Below, piece by piece: positions 1 through 7,351 of a DNA stretch of 64,000 bases (within the stretch, counting starts at the first letter, position 1; each line of letters begins with the position of its first letter). The position numbers were made by a program, and so were the translations under genes. A model generated the notes under the pieces. It did not search any database and had not been told where the DNA came from. It was given only the letters and a program-made list of their open reading frames with translations. Source of the stretch: Pseudomonadota bacterium (GTDB lineage Bacteria > Pseudomonadota > Alphaproteobacteria > Reyranellales > Reyranellaceae); assembly GCA_018240695.1 (NCBI GenBank), contig JAFEFH010000001.1, positions 55,471 to 119,470 of the forward strand, written 5' to 3'.

Positions 1-1
1 C

Positions 2-115
2 TTCATCGAGGGCGCCCCTGCTTCGATGCTGAATTCTGGCCGCACCGTCCTCACGTGGCCGGGGAGGCTTCGAGATCGTCCGCTGCCCGTGCTTCGGGCG
101 CTGGCAGGCGATTGA
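2..115 (+). CDS. possible 3' end of a truncated CDS
   Basis: One + strand frame stays open from the window edge to a TGA at 113-115 (about 37 residues, ending in RALAGD). It would converge with the ArdC gene, whose stop is 5 bases further on. The stretch is short and the residues match no family I recognise, so this may be chance. The opposite strand is also partly open here. Confidence 0.25.
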   Translation, partial: FIEGAPASMLNSGRTVLTWPGRLRDRPLPVLRALAGD

Positions 116-119
116 GCAG

Positions 120-956
120 TCAGTCGGCCGCCGCCTGCGCGCGCGAAGCGGCTGTGGAGAGGGCGTTCGGCTGAGACTTGAGATGGGCGAGCCAAGACGC
201 GACGTAGGGCGCATGGTCGGTGCGTGGCGCATTGGTGAGGCCGAGCCGCGCGCAACAGAAGGCAGCGCCGAGTTCGGCGACGAGCTCTTCAGCGGCCCGG
301 ACGCTCAGGTCGGCGCCGTAGCGCACTATGCTGTCTCGATCAAGGCGGTGCTTGGCACCCGTTGCGTGCGTAAGCTCGTGAAGCACGGTGGCATAGTACG
401 CCGTCGTGGCAGAGCCCGCGTCGGTCGCGCGAAACCGCCATGGCTCGGGCAGGACGACGGTGTCGGTAGAGGGCCGGTAAAAGGCGATCTGGCCTGCGTG
501 CACGATCTCGACGCCGCTTGCGGCGATGATCGTGTCGGCAGCGCCATGCGCCTCGACGCTATTGGGCGTGCGTTTGGCGTCGGGCGGCGCGAAGCCGTCA
601 ACCTGGTCGGCGTTGAACACGGTGAAGCCGAGCGGCACACGGCGCAGCTCGCCGGCACGGGCAGGGTCCGGGAGCTCCTTCCATTTCACGCAGGGCGTGC
701 CGCGCTCGCCCTTGCGCACCTGGGCGCCGATTGAGTCCCACTGCCGGTAAGTCGCCCAACTGCTCGTGCCATAGTGGCGTTTCTGGGTGGCGGTCCAGAG
801 GGCCAGAATGTTGAGTCCACGGTAAGCGTCGCCGGTCGTCGCATTGGTCGGAAGAGCGAACGGCGCGGCGGTGGCGTGCCACGGCATCTGGTAGGTGTCG
901 GCACCGCGCTCGATGTCGGCGACGATGGACGCGAGGACGGTCTGGTAGACGGACAT
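120..956 (-). CDS. ardC: ArdC-family antirestriction protein
   Basis: A protein of 278 aa. The N-terminal half (about residues 1-130) matches the ArdC ssDNA-binding domain: an opening like SVYQTVLASIVADIERG, then W-rich segments, RKGERGTPCVKW and FTVFNADQVDG. The C-terminal half is a zincin-like metallopeptidase domain with the HExxH signature HELTHATG near residue 195. Such proteins protect incoming single-stranded DNA from restriction during conjugation. The start is supported by an AAGGA box 6 nt upstream of the ATG. It is the last gene of a minus-strand backbone series (ParB, 116-aa protein, ArdC). Family assignment is strong; restriction targets are unknown. Confidence 0.9.
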   Translation of the reverse strand: MSVYQTVLASIVADIERGADTYQMPWHATAAPFALPTNATTGDAYRGLNILALWTATQKRHYGTSSWATYRQWDSIGAQVRKGERGTPCVKWKELPDPARAGELRRVPLGFTVFNADQVDGFAPPDAKRTPNSVEAHGAADTIIAASGVEIVHAGQIAFYRPSTDTVVLPEPWRFRATDAGSATTAYYATVLHELTHATGAKHRLDRDSIVRYGADLSVRAAEELVAELGAAFCCARLGLTNAPRTDHAPYVASWLAHLKSQPNALSTAASRAQAAAD

Positions 957-976
957 GAGGGTTCCTTTCAGGCATG

Positions 977-1004
977 AAAAAGCCGCCTCGGAGGACCGGG
1001 CGGC
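977..1004 (-). terminator. Rho-independent terminator upstream of ardC
   Basis: Read on the minus strand this is a GCCGCC...GGCGGC stem followed directly by TTTTT, between the stop of the 116-aa gene (1037) and the ardC start (956). It should end or attenuate transcription before ardC. Only a short leader then remains for ardC, so a second promoter or read-through is implied. Confidence 0.65.
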
Positions 1005-1036
1005 GGCCGTTGCGATGTGGGCGAATGGGCGGCGGT

Positions 1037-1387
1037 TCAGTATTCGTCGGCCCGCATGAGGGTGAGCACACGCGTGGTCTTGGTCGGATCGGCTGGGTCG
1101 TCCGACCCGAACTCCAGGGAGAGGTCGTAGTAATCGATCTTGAAGAAGTAGCGCTCGCCATCGAGATCGACGGCGCCAAAGTCGTGCTGTTGAAGAGAAT
1201 CGTTGTCTTCTTCGAAGAGATCGAACCGGCGCACGAGTCCGATCAGGCGGCGTAGTTCGCCGGGCGCGAGGGCTTGCACGCCCGGCGTGACGACGATTTG
1301 GCCGCCGGTCAGGGTTCGACGAAAGGTATCGTTCAACAGTCGCAAGATTGCGACGCGCGCGGGGAGCGCTGGGTCGGAGTCAGACAT
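1037..1387 (-). CDS. conserved backbone protein of unknown function (116 aa)
   Basis: A 116-aa acidic protein. The start is placed at the ATG at 1387 because the sequence before it (reading MHFCRC) is not protein-like and an AGGCTCTCCTC purine/pyrimidine leader precedes this ATG. The chain alternates basic and acidic segments (RRLIGLVRRFDLFEEDND, then a beta-rich RYFFKIDYYDLSLEFGSDD). This resembles small proteins that accompany ArdC and ParB on alphaproteobacterial plasmids and ICEs, but I do not recognise a named domain. It is flanked by terminator hairpins on both sides, so it may be a separate transcription unit. Confidence 0.7.
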   Translation of the reverse strand: MSDSDPALPARVAILRLLNDTFRRTLTGGQIVVTPGVQALAPGELRRLIGLVRRFDLFEEDNDSLQQHDFGAVDLDGERYFFKIDYYDLSLEFGSDDPADPTKTTRVLTLMRADEY

Positions 1388-1437
1388 GAGGAGAGCCTCC
1401 ATGCGGGCGGTGGTGCGAGAAAAGCAGCGACAGAAAT

Positions 1438-1467
1438 GCAAACGGCCGCCCGGAGGCGGCCGTTTGC
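1438..1467. terminator. perfect bidirectional terminator-like hairpin
   Basis: Thirteen perfect base pairs (1438-1450 with 1455-1467) around a CGGA loop. The stem starts GCAAACGG and ends CCGTTTGC, so both strands carry a short A/T flank in the stem base. It sits between the ParB stop (1490) and the 116-aa gene start (1387). Confidence 0.65.
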
Positions 1468-1489
1468 GGCGAGCGATCAGCAGGCTGCG

Positions 1490-3019
1490 CTAGGCGCGGC
1501 CCTTGATTGGCACGAACGTGGCGGGTTCCTTGAGGTCAAGGATCGCCTTGACCAGTTGACCCTTCTTGAGGTCCTGGCTTGGCACCTTGAGGTGCTTGGC
1601 CAGATCCTGCAGCTGATCGAGGCGGTAGCGCGTCAGCAGGCTCTCGTCGTAGGTGAACCAGGCGATGTCGGAGCCCTTGAGGATTCTCATGGCCTCGGCA
1701 TCGGGTTGGTCCAGCCCGACCATGGCGTGCAACGCGGCCGCCCGAACGATCGGCATCACCTCGTCCCAGGACATTTTGTCGAAGACGGCCCGCGAGGGGA
1801 ACGAAAGCCCCTTGGAGCAGTCGTGACTGAGCTTGCTGGCCAGCATGGCGTTGACCCCGGTGTAATTCGGCATCGTGCCCTTGAGACCGGCCCAGGCCGG
1901 ACCTTCGTCGACCAGGAGCGGTTCGACGAGGGTCTTGAGCGCAAGCCAGGTGTCGCCGGCGGCGATCGCGGCGGCCAAGCCAGCAGTGAGGCGGGCGCCG
2001 ATGATTTCCCGTTGGCTACGGCTGTGGTCGTAGCAGGTGAGAGGCTTCACATCCTCGGCCTTGGCCTTGCCGGTCTTGGCGGCTTTCTCGGCAGCCTTGA
2101 GGTCTCGGCGCGTAGTATAGCCACGCAATTCCTCGACGCGGCCGCTGTGGCTTGAGTATTCAACGAAGGCGTTGAAGCGGCCGCGATCGGCCTTCAGGAT
2201 GCGGCCCTCGACAGCGATATTGTCCTGGCGAAACTTGTAGTCGGGATTGACCACGAGCTGGACGTCGGACCAGCCTTCGGCCTTGAGGGCTTCGACCTTG
2301 GCCGTCAGCGCTGCCATCTGCAGCTCGTCGAACTTCTCGCGATCGGTGAGCCACACTTCGGTGCTGAACAGGTCGCGTCGGATCGCCTCGGCCGGGTAAA
2401 GCTCGAGCGGAAACAAGGCGTGTCCAGCGGGGAGATCGCCCCGCGTGAGCTGATTGCGAATCTCACGCGCCTCGAGCTGCCAGTCGTGGCGGGCCTTCTT
2501 GAGATAGGCCTCCTGGGTTTTCACGTCCACGATGGTGAGTGCTTCCGCACCGCCCAGGGTCAGGTGGTTGTGCCTCAGGAGTTTCTTGGCGAGATCGCAG
2601 AGGCCGTCCAGCTTGACTCGCTGGCTGGCCCAGCGTTCGGACTGACCGAAGCGCACGGCAATGTCGGCCGGCTTCTCGCCGGCGGCGATGCGGTGGGCGA
2701 TCACCGCCGCTTCGTCGAGCGGATGCATCTGGGCGCGGGCCTGGTTGGCGGCGGTGCCCACTTCCTCGGGGGTGCGATCGCCTTCGTAGAGCTCGGCTTT
2801 GAGCGCTGCCAGTCCCGCCTTACGCGCGAGCATGTAGCGGCGGCCGCCCTCGATGATGTCGAAAAAGTCGCCGCCCTCGGCGGCCGGTTTCACGAGGATG
2901 CTGGTGAGCTGACCGTGCGCCTTGAGCGAGGCGATGAGTCGGGCATCGTCCGCGGGGGCGGCCTTGGTCTTGCGCGGGTTGGTATCGGTCAGCCTGAGGT
3001 TTGCGAGAGGAATAAGCAT
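1490..3019 (-). CDS. ParB/RepB/Spo0J-family partition protein
   Basis: About 509 aa. The N-terminus carries the ParB N domain (LIPLANLRLTDTNPRK, then HGQLTSILVKP and a GGRRYMLARKAGL box matching the CTP-binding GExR/GGRR-type motif). A helix-turn-helix follows (ADIAVRFGQSERWASQRVKL, around residue 130). The long C-terminal half is not the standard ParB dimer domain and includes Lys/Ala-rich stretches. The product is likely a plasmid/ICE partition or DNA-binding protein. An ATG at 3049 would add ten residues, but the ATG at 3019 has a GGAG box 7 nt upstream and is preferred. No parA is visible in the window. Confidence 0.85.
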   Translation of the reverse strand: MLIPLANLRLTDTNPRKTKAAPADDARLIASLKAHGQLTSILVKPAAEGGDFFDIIEGGRRYMLARKAGLAALKAELYEGDRTPEEVGTAANQARAQMHPLDEAAVIAHRIAAGEKPADIAVRFGQSERWASQRVKLDGLCDLAKKLLRHNHLTLGGAEALTIVDVKTQEAYLKKARHDWQLEAREIRNQLTRGDLPAGHALFPLELYPAEAIRRDLFSTEVWLTDREKFDELQMAALTAKVEALKAEGWSDVQLVVNPDYKFRQDNIAVEGRILKADRGRFNAFVEYSSHSGRVEELRGYTTRRDLKAAEKAAKTGKAKAEDVKPLTCYDHSRSQREIIGARLTAGLAAAIAAGDTWLALKTLVEPLLVDEGPAWAGLKGTMPNYTGVNAMLASKLSHDCSKGLSFPSRAVFDKMSWDEVMPIVRAAALHAMVGLDQPDAEAMRILKGSDIAWFTYDESLLTRYRLDQLQDLAKHLKVPSQDLKKGQLVKAILDLKEPATFVPIKGRA

Positions 3020-3120
3020 TTGAAACTCCGTTGGTTGAGGTTTGGACATGAAAAACCGACCGCGTTAGAGGGTCGCGGCCGGGCCGTAGGCGTGCCGTCT
3101 GCGGATGAGACCGGGCAGTG

Positions 3121-3888
3121 AGTGCTGCCCGGCGTTATGACGATTGAGAACGGCGATAGGTGTTGAAGCGGGCAGGACCAGTCGGTCAGCCGCCGGCGGG
3201 TGCAGTCCCCCGTGGGGGAGTCACCAGCAACAAAGCTGGTGTCAGGAAGTGCCGATGATCCGGACATCACGCTGCGCGACGTTGCTTCGCTGCGATGCTG
3301 CGGGCCGTTGATGCCTTCCCTGCTTGAGCCTATTCGGCCGCCGGGTATAGCCGCCCTGTGCGCGTGGTGCTGGTCCCCGTTGTCGGCAGGGAGTGGGGTA
3401 TTCTATGGCTCCTGCCGTTGCGTAGACCCAGCCACAGGACGAGCCCGGAGCAAGAGACAAACTGTTGCACCGGATGGTGCGACAGGTTTGTTTCTTGCAG
3501 GCGGCCGAAGGCCGACGGTCCGCGCGCAGGCCTGTGGCGTCATGGGTCGAAGCAGGCAGGAGCCGTCCCACTCCCCAACGGGGAAGAGGACACATGGCGC
3601 GGTGACTGGCGGTACGGCGAGGGGGAGGCAGCGGCCCGCGCGGGCGACAGCGTCTCGCAGCGTGATGTCCGGATCATCGGCAGGGCTGGCAAGCCCTCAT
3701 CAGGCGCTTGGCGTTACCAAGCGCCGCGGAAGGGATGGAAACCCGAAGGGCGGAGACCCGTCTGCGGGGCTCCGTTCACGACAGCCCGGTCCGGCGACAG
3801 CGCCGGGCCGCCCCTCTACTCCTCAAAACAGCATCAGAGATCATCCAACCGCCGACGCGATTGGTCCTGCGCTTCCCGGCCAAACAAG
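3121..3888 (+). ncRNA. candidate large structured non-coding RNA (undescribed family?)
   Basis: No ORF here looks like protein, but the DNA is packed with nested complementarity. From outside in: 3250-3276 with 3656-3682 (27 bp perfect); 3300-3306 with 3633-3639; 3312-3320 with 3622-3630; 3350-3355 with 3608-3613; 3374-3382 with 3576-3584; 3389-3397 with 3567-3575; 3407-3416 with 3555-3564; 3425-3430 with 3543-3548; 3431-3438 with 3531-3538. The apex branches into a 21-bp hairpin (3450-3498, one bulge) and a smaller one (3502-3514). Flanking hairpins occur at 3222-3241, 3682-3697 and 3703-3725. All four imperfect pairs I found are G-U on the + strand and would be A-C on the other, which argues for + strand transcription. 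Size and ornateness recall GOLLD/ROOL/OLE-class RNAs, but I do not recognise the family. Ends are approximate. Confidence 0.6.
3250..3682. repeat. long rod-like inverted-repeat structure
   Basis: The 27-bp arms 3250-3276 and 3656-3682 are perfect inverted copies. The intervening 379 nt continue the pairing co-linearly with short asymmetric internal loops (helices listed under the ncRNA entry). As DNA it could extrude as a cruciform; as RNA it is a rod with a branched tip. No transposase or integrase lies between the arms. Confidence 0.85.
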
Positions 3889-3920
3889 AACGCCGCGCCT
3901 CAGTGATGAGGCGCGGCGTT
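3889..3920. terminator. perfect 14-bp terminator-like hairpin
   Basis: 3889-3902 pairs perfectly with 3907-3920 around a GTGA loop. On the minus strand a T-rich run (TTCTTGTTT) follows, so it most likely terminates the minus-strand gene that stops at 3945. It also marks the right-hand limit of the structured RNA region. Confidence 0.65.
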
Positions 3921-3944
3921 GTCGAGGGGGCGGGTCTGGCGCTC

Positions 3945-4637
3945 TCAGCGGGCGGGGCCGTCCTTGCCGGGAGCCGTTGGCGCCTTATCGGGATGGTGTT
4001 CGCGGTCGGCGGTGCGCACGACGTCGACCAGCTTCTGCGCCTGCTTGATATTGGCCGCCCATAGGTCCGCCGCCTTCTGCCGTTCCGGCGTGATCTCGCC
4101 GGTCTGCCGGTTCGCCGCCGTCGGCGGGTTGGCGTAGATCATGTCCTTCATTGCCTTGTCGAGGTCGCCATTATTGGCGCGGCCCTGTTCGTATAGCCCG
4201 ACGACGGCGAAGGCGTGCTTGGCCGTGCGCCCGGGCTCGCTGCTTTCCCAGAGACCGGGCGCGGCGGCTTGGATCGTGCCGACGATGGCGAGCAACTCTG
4301 TGCCGACCTTGGCCTGTTCCTTTCCGAAATCGCCATAACCGCGGCCGGCGAAGGCTCGCTCCTGGGGCGTGTCCGGCAGGGTTGCGCGCGCCCGCTCGGC
4401 GGCGCGCGCCTCGCGGGTTTGGTCGAAGGCGGTCTGGCGCCGATCGCGCTCCTGCTGTCGGCCCAGGAGGCGATCCTTCTCGAGGGCGACGCGCGCCTGA
4501 AAATGAGGACTCGCCATATACCGCCTCTGGGCAGCCTCCTGCTGTTCGGGCGTTCGCTCCGACCGGGGCCGGGGCTCGAAGCGACGCGGCGCGCCACCAA
4601 AGGTGAGTCCGTCGCCGGATTTGGTCGTGCTTTCCAT
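3945..4637 (-). CDS. charged backbone protein of unknown function (230 aa)
   Basis: A hydrophilic, Arg/Gln/Ala-rich protein. The middle (about residues 30-110) is strongly charged and predicted coiled-coil-like (EQQEAAQRRYMASPHFQ, then RLLGRQQERDRRQ). The C-terminal half is more folded (LLAIVGTIQAAAPGLW, then KAFAVVGLYEQG-like and AADLWAANIKQAQKLVDVV). The start at 4637 is chosen because GGAG lies about 8 nt upstream; an ATG at 4649 is also possible. The longer open frame up to 4835 overlaps the neighbouring gene and is not protein-like. It sits 86 bp downstream of the 327-aa gene on the same strand and is probably co-transcribed. No known domain recognised. Confidence 0.7.
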   Translation of the reverse strand: MESTTKSGDGLTFGGAPRRFEPRPRSERTPEQQEAAQRRYMASPHFQARVALEKDRLLGRQQERDRRQTAFDQTREARAAERARATLPDTPQERAFAGRGYGDFGKEQAKVGTELLAIVGTIQAAAPGLWESSEPGRTAKHAFAVVGLYEQGRANNGDLDKAMKDMIYANPPTAANRQTGEITPERQKAADLWAANIKQAQKLVDVVRTADREHHPDKAPTAPGKDGPAR

Positions 4638-4723
4638 GACAATCTCCATTGCTGGTTGGTTAAAAGATTTGTCTTGGTTCGCCGTCTGGCGCGGCGCTGA
4701 CAGGCGTTTGCCAAGCAAGACGC

Positions 4724-5707
4724 CTAACGGGCTGGTCCCTCCGGCTGCTTGACTACAGCCGGCGCTGGCGGCGCGGCAGAATGGCCGAGTTGCTGGGCAA
4801 GGGTTGCGATGTTGCGGGCATCGAGGACGACGCAACGCCAGGCGCTATCCGCCGGATGAGCGGGATCGTGGCTTCTGCGGGACGGGGCGGCGTCGAGAGC
4901 GGCCGAAGCGAAGGCGAGGTCGCCCGGGCTCGCCTGGTCTTTGGTGTAAGCCCGAACGGTGCGCAGGTACGCGCTGAGGGCTGCTTGCTGGGTCTCGCTC
5001 AGTCCCTTGTGGGGCAGGCGGTCGATGTCGCTCAGGGTAAGCCGGATTTGGTCGCGGATTTGGCCGCGTTCGGCAAAGGGCAGGCTGTGGTAGGCCTCCT
5101 TATCGGCCGGCGGCGTGAACACGAGCTCGGTGCGCGGCCGCGGCGCAGTCTGCTCTTGTTGGCCCTTGGCGGCGCGATGATTTTTGAACGCTTTCGACTT
5201 CGTTGCAAAGGTGAGTGTCGTGTACTCGGCCTTGGCTAACGCATGCTGCGTCGAGATCTCAGCCGCCTTGAGGATGGCCGACAGTTGGGACAGGTAGCAT
5301 TCATGGCGCGCCTCTCCGACGCGCTGCCAAAACGTTTTCTCTAGATCCGCTGGGGTTCGGGCGGGCAAAAGCGACGTGCTGAGCTTGTCGAGTGACTTCT
5401 CGACGTGGCCCAGGGTGATGCTGCTGCCCTCGGCCAGGAAGCCGGTGAGCATCTCTTTGGCATCTGCCAGTGGCTTGGCGGTGTACTTATCCGCCCAGAA
5501 CGTTTGGTTCAGGTCTTCGCGGATTTGGCTCCATCTGCGGTGAGCCTCGGGCCCGAGCTCCTCGAGACATCGGTCCTGGGCGAGCAGAACCGACAGGGCG
5601 GTTGGAAAGGCGCGAGGCGAGCGGGCGGGGCTGGGCTCCGGCGCGGCGACCTGGCCGGCAGGCGGGGCGTCGGGGCGGGACACTGAGCCGGCGTTGTCGA
5701 TGCTCAA
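4724..5707 (-). CDS. hypothetical backbone protein (327 aa)
   Basis: 327 aa. It has a Pro/Ala-rich N-terminal tail (about residues 1-35), an alpha-helical central region rich in Leu, Lys and Glu (QDRCLEELGPEAHRRWSQIR and onward), a basic stretch around KNHRAAKGQQEQ, and a Pro-rich C-terminal tail. No signal peptide or membrane segment is seen. It is the first gene of a minus-strand pair with the 230-aa protein and is divergent from a secreted protein gene. The function is unknown; its place beside ParB and ArdC suggests an accessory plasmid/ICE role. Confidence 0.7.
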   Translation of the reverse strand: MSIDNAGSVSRPDAPPAGQVAAPEPSPARSPRAFPTALSVLLAQDRCLEELGPEAHRRWSQIREDLNQTFWADKYTAKPLADAKEMLTGFLAEGSSITLGHVEKSLDKLSTSLLPARTPADLEKTFWQRVGEARHECYLSQLSAILKAAEISTQHALAKAEYTTLTFATKSKAFKNHRAAKGQQEQTAPRPRTELVFTPPADKEAYHSLPFAERGQIRDQIRLTLSDIDRLPHKGLSETQQAALSAYLRTVRAYTKDQASPGDLAFASAALDAAPSRRSHDPAHPADSAWRCVVLDARNIATLAQQLGHSAAPPAPAVVKQPEGPAR

Positions 5708-5794
5708 GACGACCTCCTATCCGGGTCTGCACATGCAGGACCGGCTTAAGCCTTCCCTCCGTCCGGTCCACGAGTCAATACGTATTTCCCTCCG

Positions 5795-5823
5795 TTGCGT
5801 GTGGTCTAGTACATGACTAGACT
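5795..5823 (+). promoter_or_regulatory. candidate promoter with embedded operator
   Basis: TTGCGT (5795-5800), a 17-bp spacer, then TAGACT (5818-5823) gives a sigma70-like promoter for the secreted protein starting at 5873. A perfect 7-bp inverted repeat, GTCTAGT (5804-5810) and ACTAGAC (5816-5822) with a 5-nt spacer, lies over the spacer and -10 element, a typical repressor position. It lies between divergent genes. Confidence 0.45.
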
Positions 5824-5872
5824 GCGTCGCGTCATCTGTCGGTTTCGGCTTCTTGTTGAGAGGAGATCCGTC

Positions 5873-6823
5873 ATGGCGCTACAACTCTGGAAAATCACGG
5901 GCGCCGCGCTGGCGCTCTCGGCCGCAGGCGTTTTCTCGGCCGCGCGATCGCAACAAGTGGTGCCAACGGCTGCGCTGCAGACCGTCGCTCCATCGGCAGT
6001 GCCGGCAAACGCTACGACGGTGGGCACGAATGCGGATGGATCCAAGATCGTGCAGACGACCGACGCTTCCATCCTGTCCGCGAACGCCTTTCCATACTCG
6101 TACGGCAATCTCCAGCTGCCGAAGTACTCGGCGCCCGCGCTGCAGTTCAATGTCAGCGGTGCGGGCACGATCGAATACTCTGTCGCGCCGTCCGGCACGG
6201 CGGGTTCCGGCTCGCATGTCGCGGGGGTGGACGACGGGACGGCTGGACTACTTGCCCTGCAAGATAATAACGGCGGCGGCTGCGCCATCGCTCTCTGCGT
6301 CGCGGCGGGGGCCAATGCGCCTATCCAAGCGGGAGCCTGCCAAACGATCCTCAATGACATGGCGCGGCTATTGCGCTTGGGTCAGTCGGTGCCCTCGTGC
6401 GCCGGCTCGACGGTGACCTATCGGCCGGTCACGTGTGCCGCGCCGTGGACCCTGGTGAGCCTCGGGGGTTGGGAGAGCTTTGCGTGCCAGGCGATCATTC
6501 CGCCCTCGGGGCCATCGGTTGCCGAGCAATGTGCCGTGGCGTACGCCACGGCGGAAAATCAGCTCACCAGCATTGAGACGGGCGTTTATGCCGATGCGGC
6601 CGGGAACTGGTACGCGTGGGACTTCGCCGGCAACACGTTAGAATATTCCGCGAGCACCACCGCCTGTCCCAATGTTGCGGGCGGCGCGGACTTTGCCGGG
6701 AATTCGGGTGCCGGGGGAACGGGCGCCGACGGCAACAGCTCCGGCAATGGCAACAGTGGCAATGCGGGGGACAGCGGAGCAGGTGGGGCGAGCGGCGATG
6801 GTGGCGGAGATGGCGGCGGCTAG
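5873..6823 (+). CDS. secreted protein with Gly/Ser/Asn-rich tail
   Basis: 316 aa from the ATG at 5873, which has an AGGAG box 7 nt upstream; a longer frame begins at 5813 without one. An N-terminal Sec signal (LWKITGAALALSAAGVFSAARS) is followed by a Thr/Val/Ala-rich beta-like region. The second half has about eight Cys (CAIALC, CQTILND, VPSC, VTCAAPW, FACQ, EQC, TACP), probably disulphide-paired. The last 40 residues are almost only Gly, Ser, Asn, Asp and Ala. It resembles an exported surface or matrix protein. I do not recognise a family. Confidence 0.75.
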   Translation: MALQLWKITGAALALSAAGVFSAARSQQVVPTAALQTVAPSAVPANATTVGTNADGSKIVQTTDASILSANAFPYSYGNLQLPKYSAPALQFNVSGAGTIEYSVAPSGTAGSGSHVAGVDDGTAGLLALQDNNGGGCAIALCVAAGANAPIQAGACQTILNDMARLLRLGQSVPSCAGSTVTYRPVTCAAPWTLVSLGGWESFACQAIIPPSGPSVAEQCAVAYATAENQLTSIETGVYADAAGNWYAWDFAGNTLEYSASTTACPNVAGGADFAGNSGAGGTGADGNSSGNGNSGNAGDSGAGGASGDGGGDGGG

Positions 6824-6842
6824 TTTGCGAATGCCAGTACAT

Positions 6843-7232
6843 TCAAAGAATTTTGAATCGCCACGCACAGAGCGATTTGTTGTTAGCAGTTCGGATATCG
6901 GGGACTCCTTCGGACGTGAGTTGCCCTGTAAAGGTAACGTCAACGTTAGGAACATTGCTAGGGATTGTCAGAGAGCGAAGCGGCGTAGGTCGCCCGGGCT
7001 CACGGGGGATTGCAAAAAAGAGGTCAAGAGACTTGCCAGTGGGCGAGGTTTTTCTGATTCGGTCCGACAGTACCTCAAGCGTGCTCACTTGGACGCCATC
7101 AGCGCAACCTGTCTCGGTTGAAACCGTGCGTTCGGTATCAACGACGACAACGCTTTGGAAAATGGTTTGAGCTCGGATTTCGCCTGGTGCCGTGGCTGCG
7201 AGAACGAAAGATAGAGTTAGGAGCTTGCGCAT
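6843..7232 (-). CDS. small secreted protein of unknown function
   Basis: 129 aa from the ATG at 7232, supported by AGGAG 8 nt upstream; the open frame further upstream is not protein-like. It has a clear signal peptide (RKLLTLSFVLAATAPGEIRAQ). The mature part is a small beta-rich domain with one Cys pair (TGCADG and LCAWRF) and a Thr/Ser-rich VTFTGQLTSEG segment. It converges with the Gly-rich secreted protein, the two stops being 20 bases apart. Family not recognised. Confidence 0.7.
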   Translation of the reverse strand: MRKLLTLSFVLAATAPGEIRAQTIFQSVVVVDTERTVSTETGCADGVQVSTLEVLSDRIRKTSPTGKSLDLFFAIPREPGRPTPLRSLTIPSNVPNVDVTFTGQLTSEGVPDIRTANNKSLCAWRFKIL

Positions 7233-7351
7233 CGAGATTCTCCTAGGAGTGCATCGAGGATGCGATGAAGGGCCGTAACGACGCCGGTCACGTAGGAGCG
7301 CATGCTGCTGCCCTACTACTCGGAAAGCCGACCGGCCGCTGTCTTCGGACG

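Noticed and set aside
3250..3682. Insertion sequence or MITE because of the 27-bp inverted ends
   Set aside because: No target-site duplication is visible and pairing continues throughout the interior with G-U pairs, which fits RNA rather than terminal repeats.
3121..3888. Group II intron or attC-like integron site
   Set aside because: No domain V AGC/GGTTC pattern, no reverse transcriptase, and far too large and multi-helical for attC.
3200..4064. Long + strand ORFs (up to 282 aa) across the structured region
   Set aside because: Arg/Pro/Gly-rich text with no domain, mutually overlapping in three frames, and explained by the base composition of the RNA helices.
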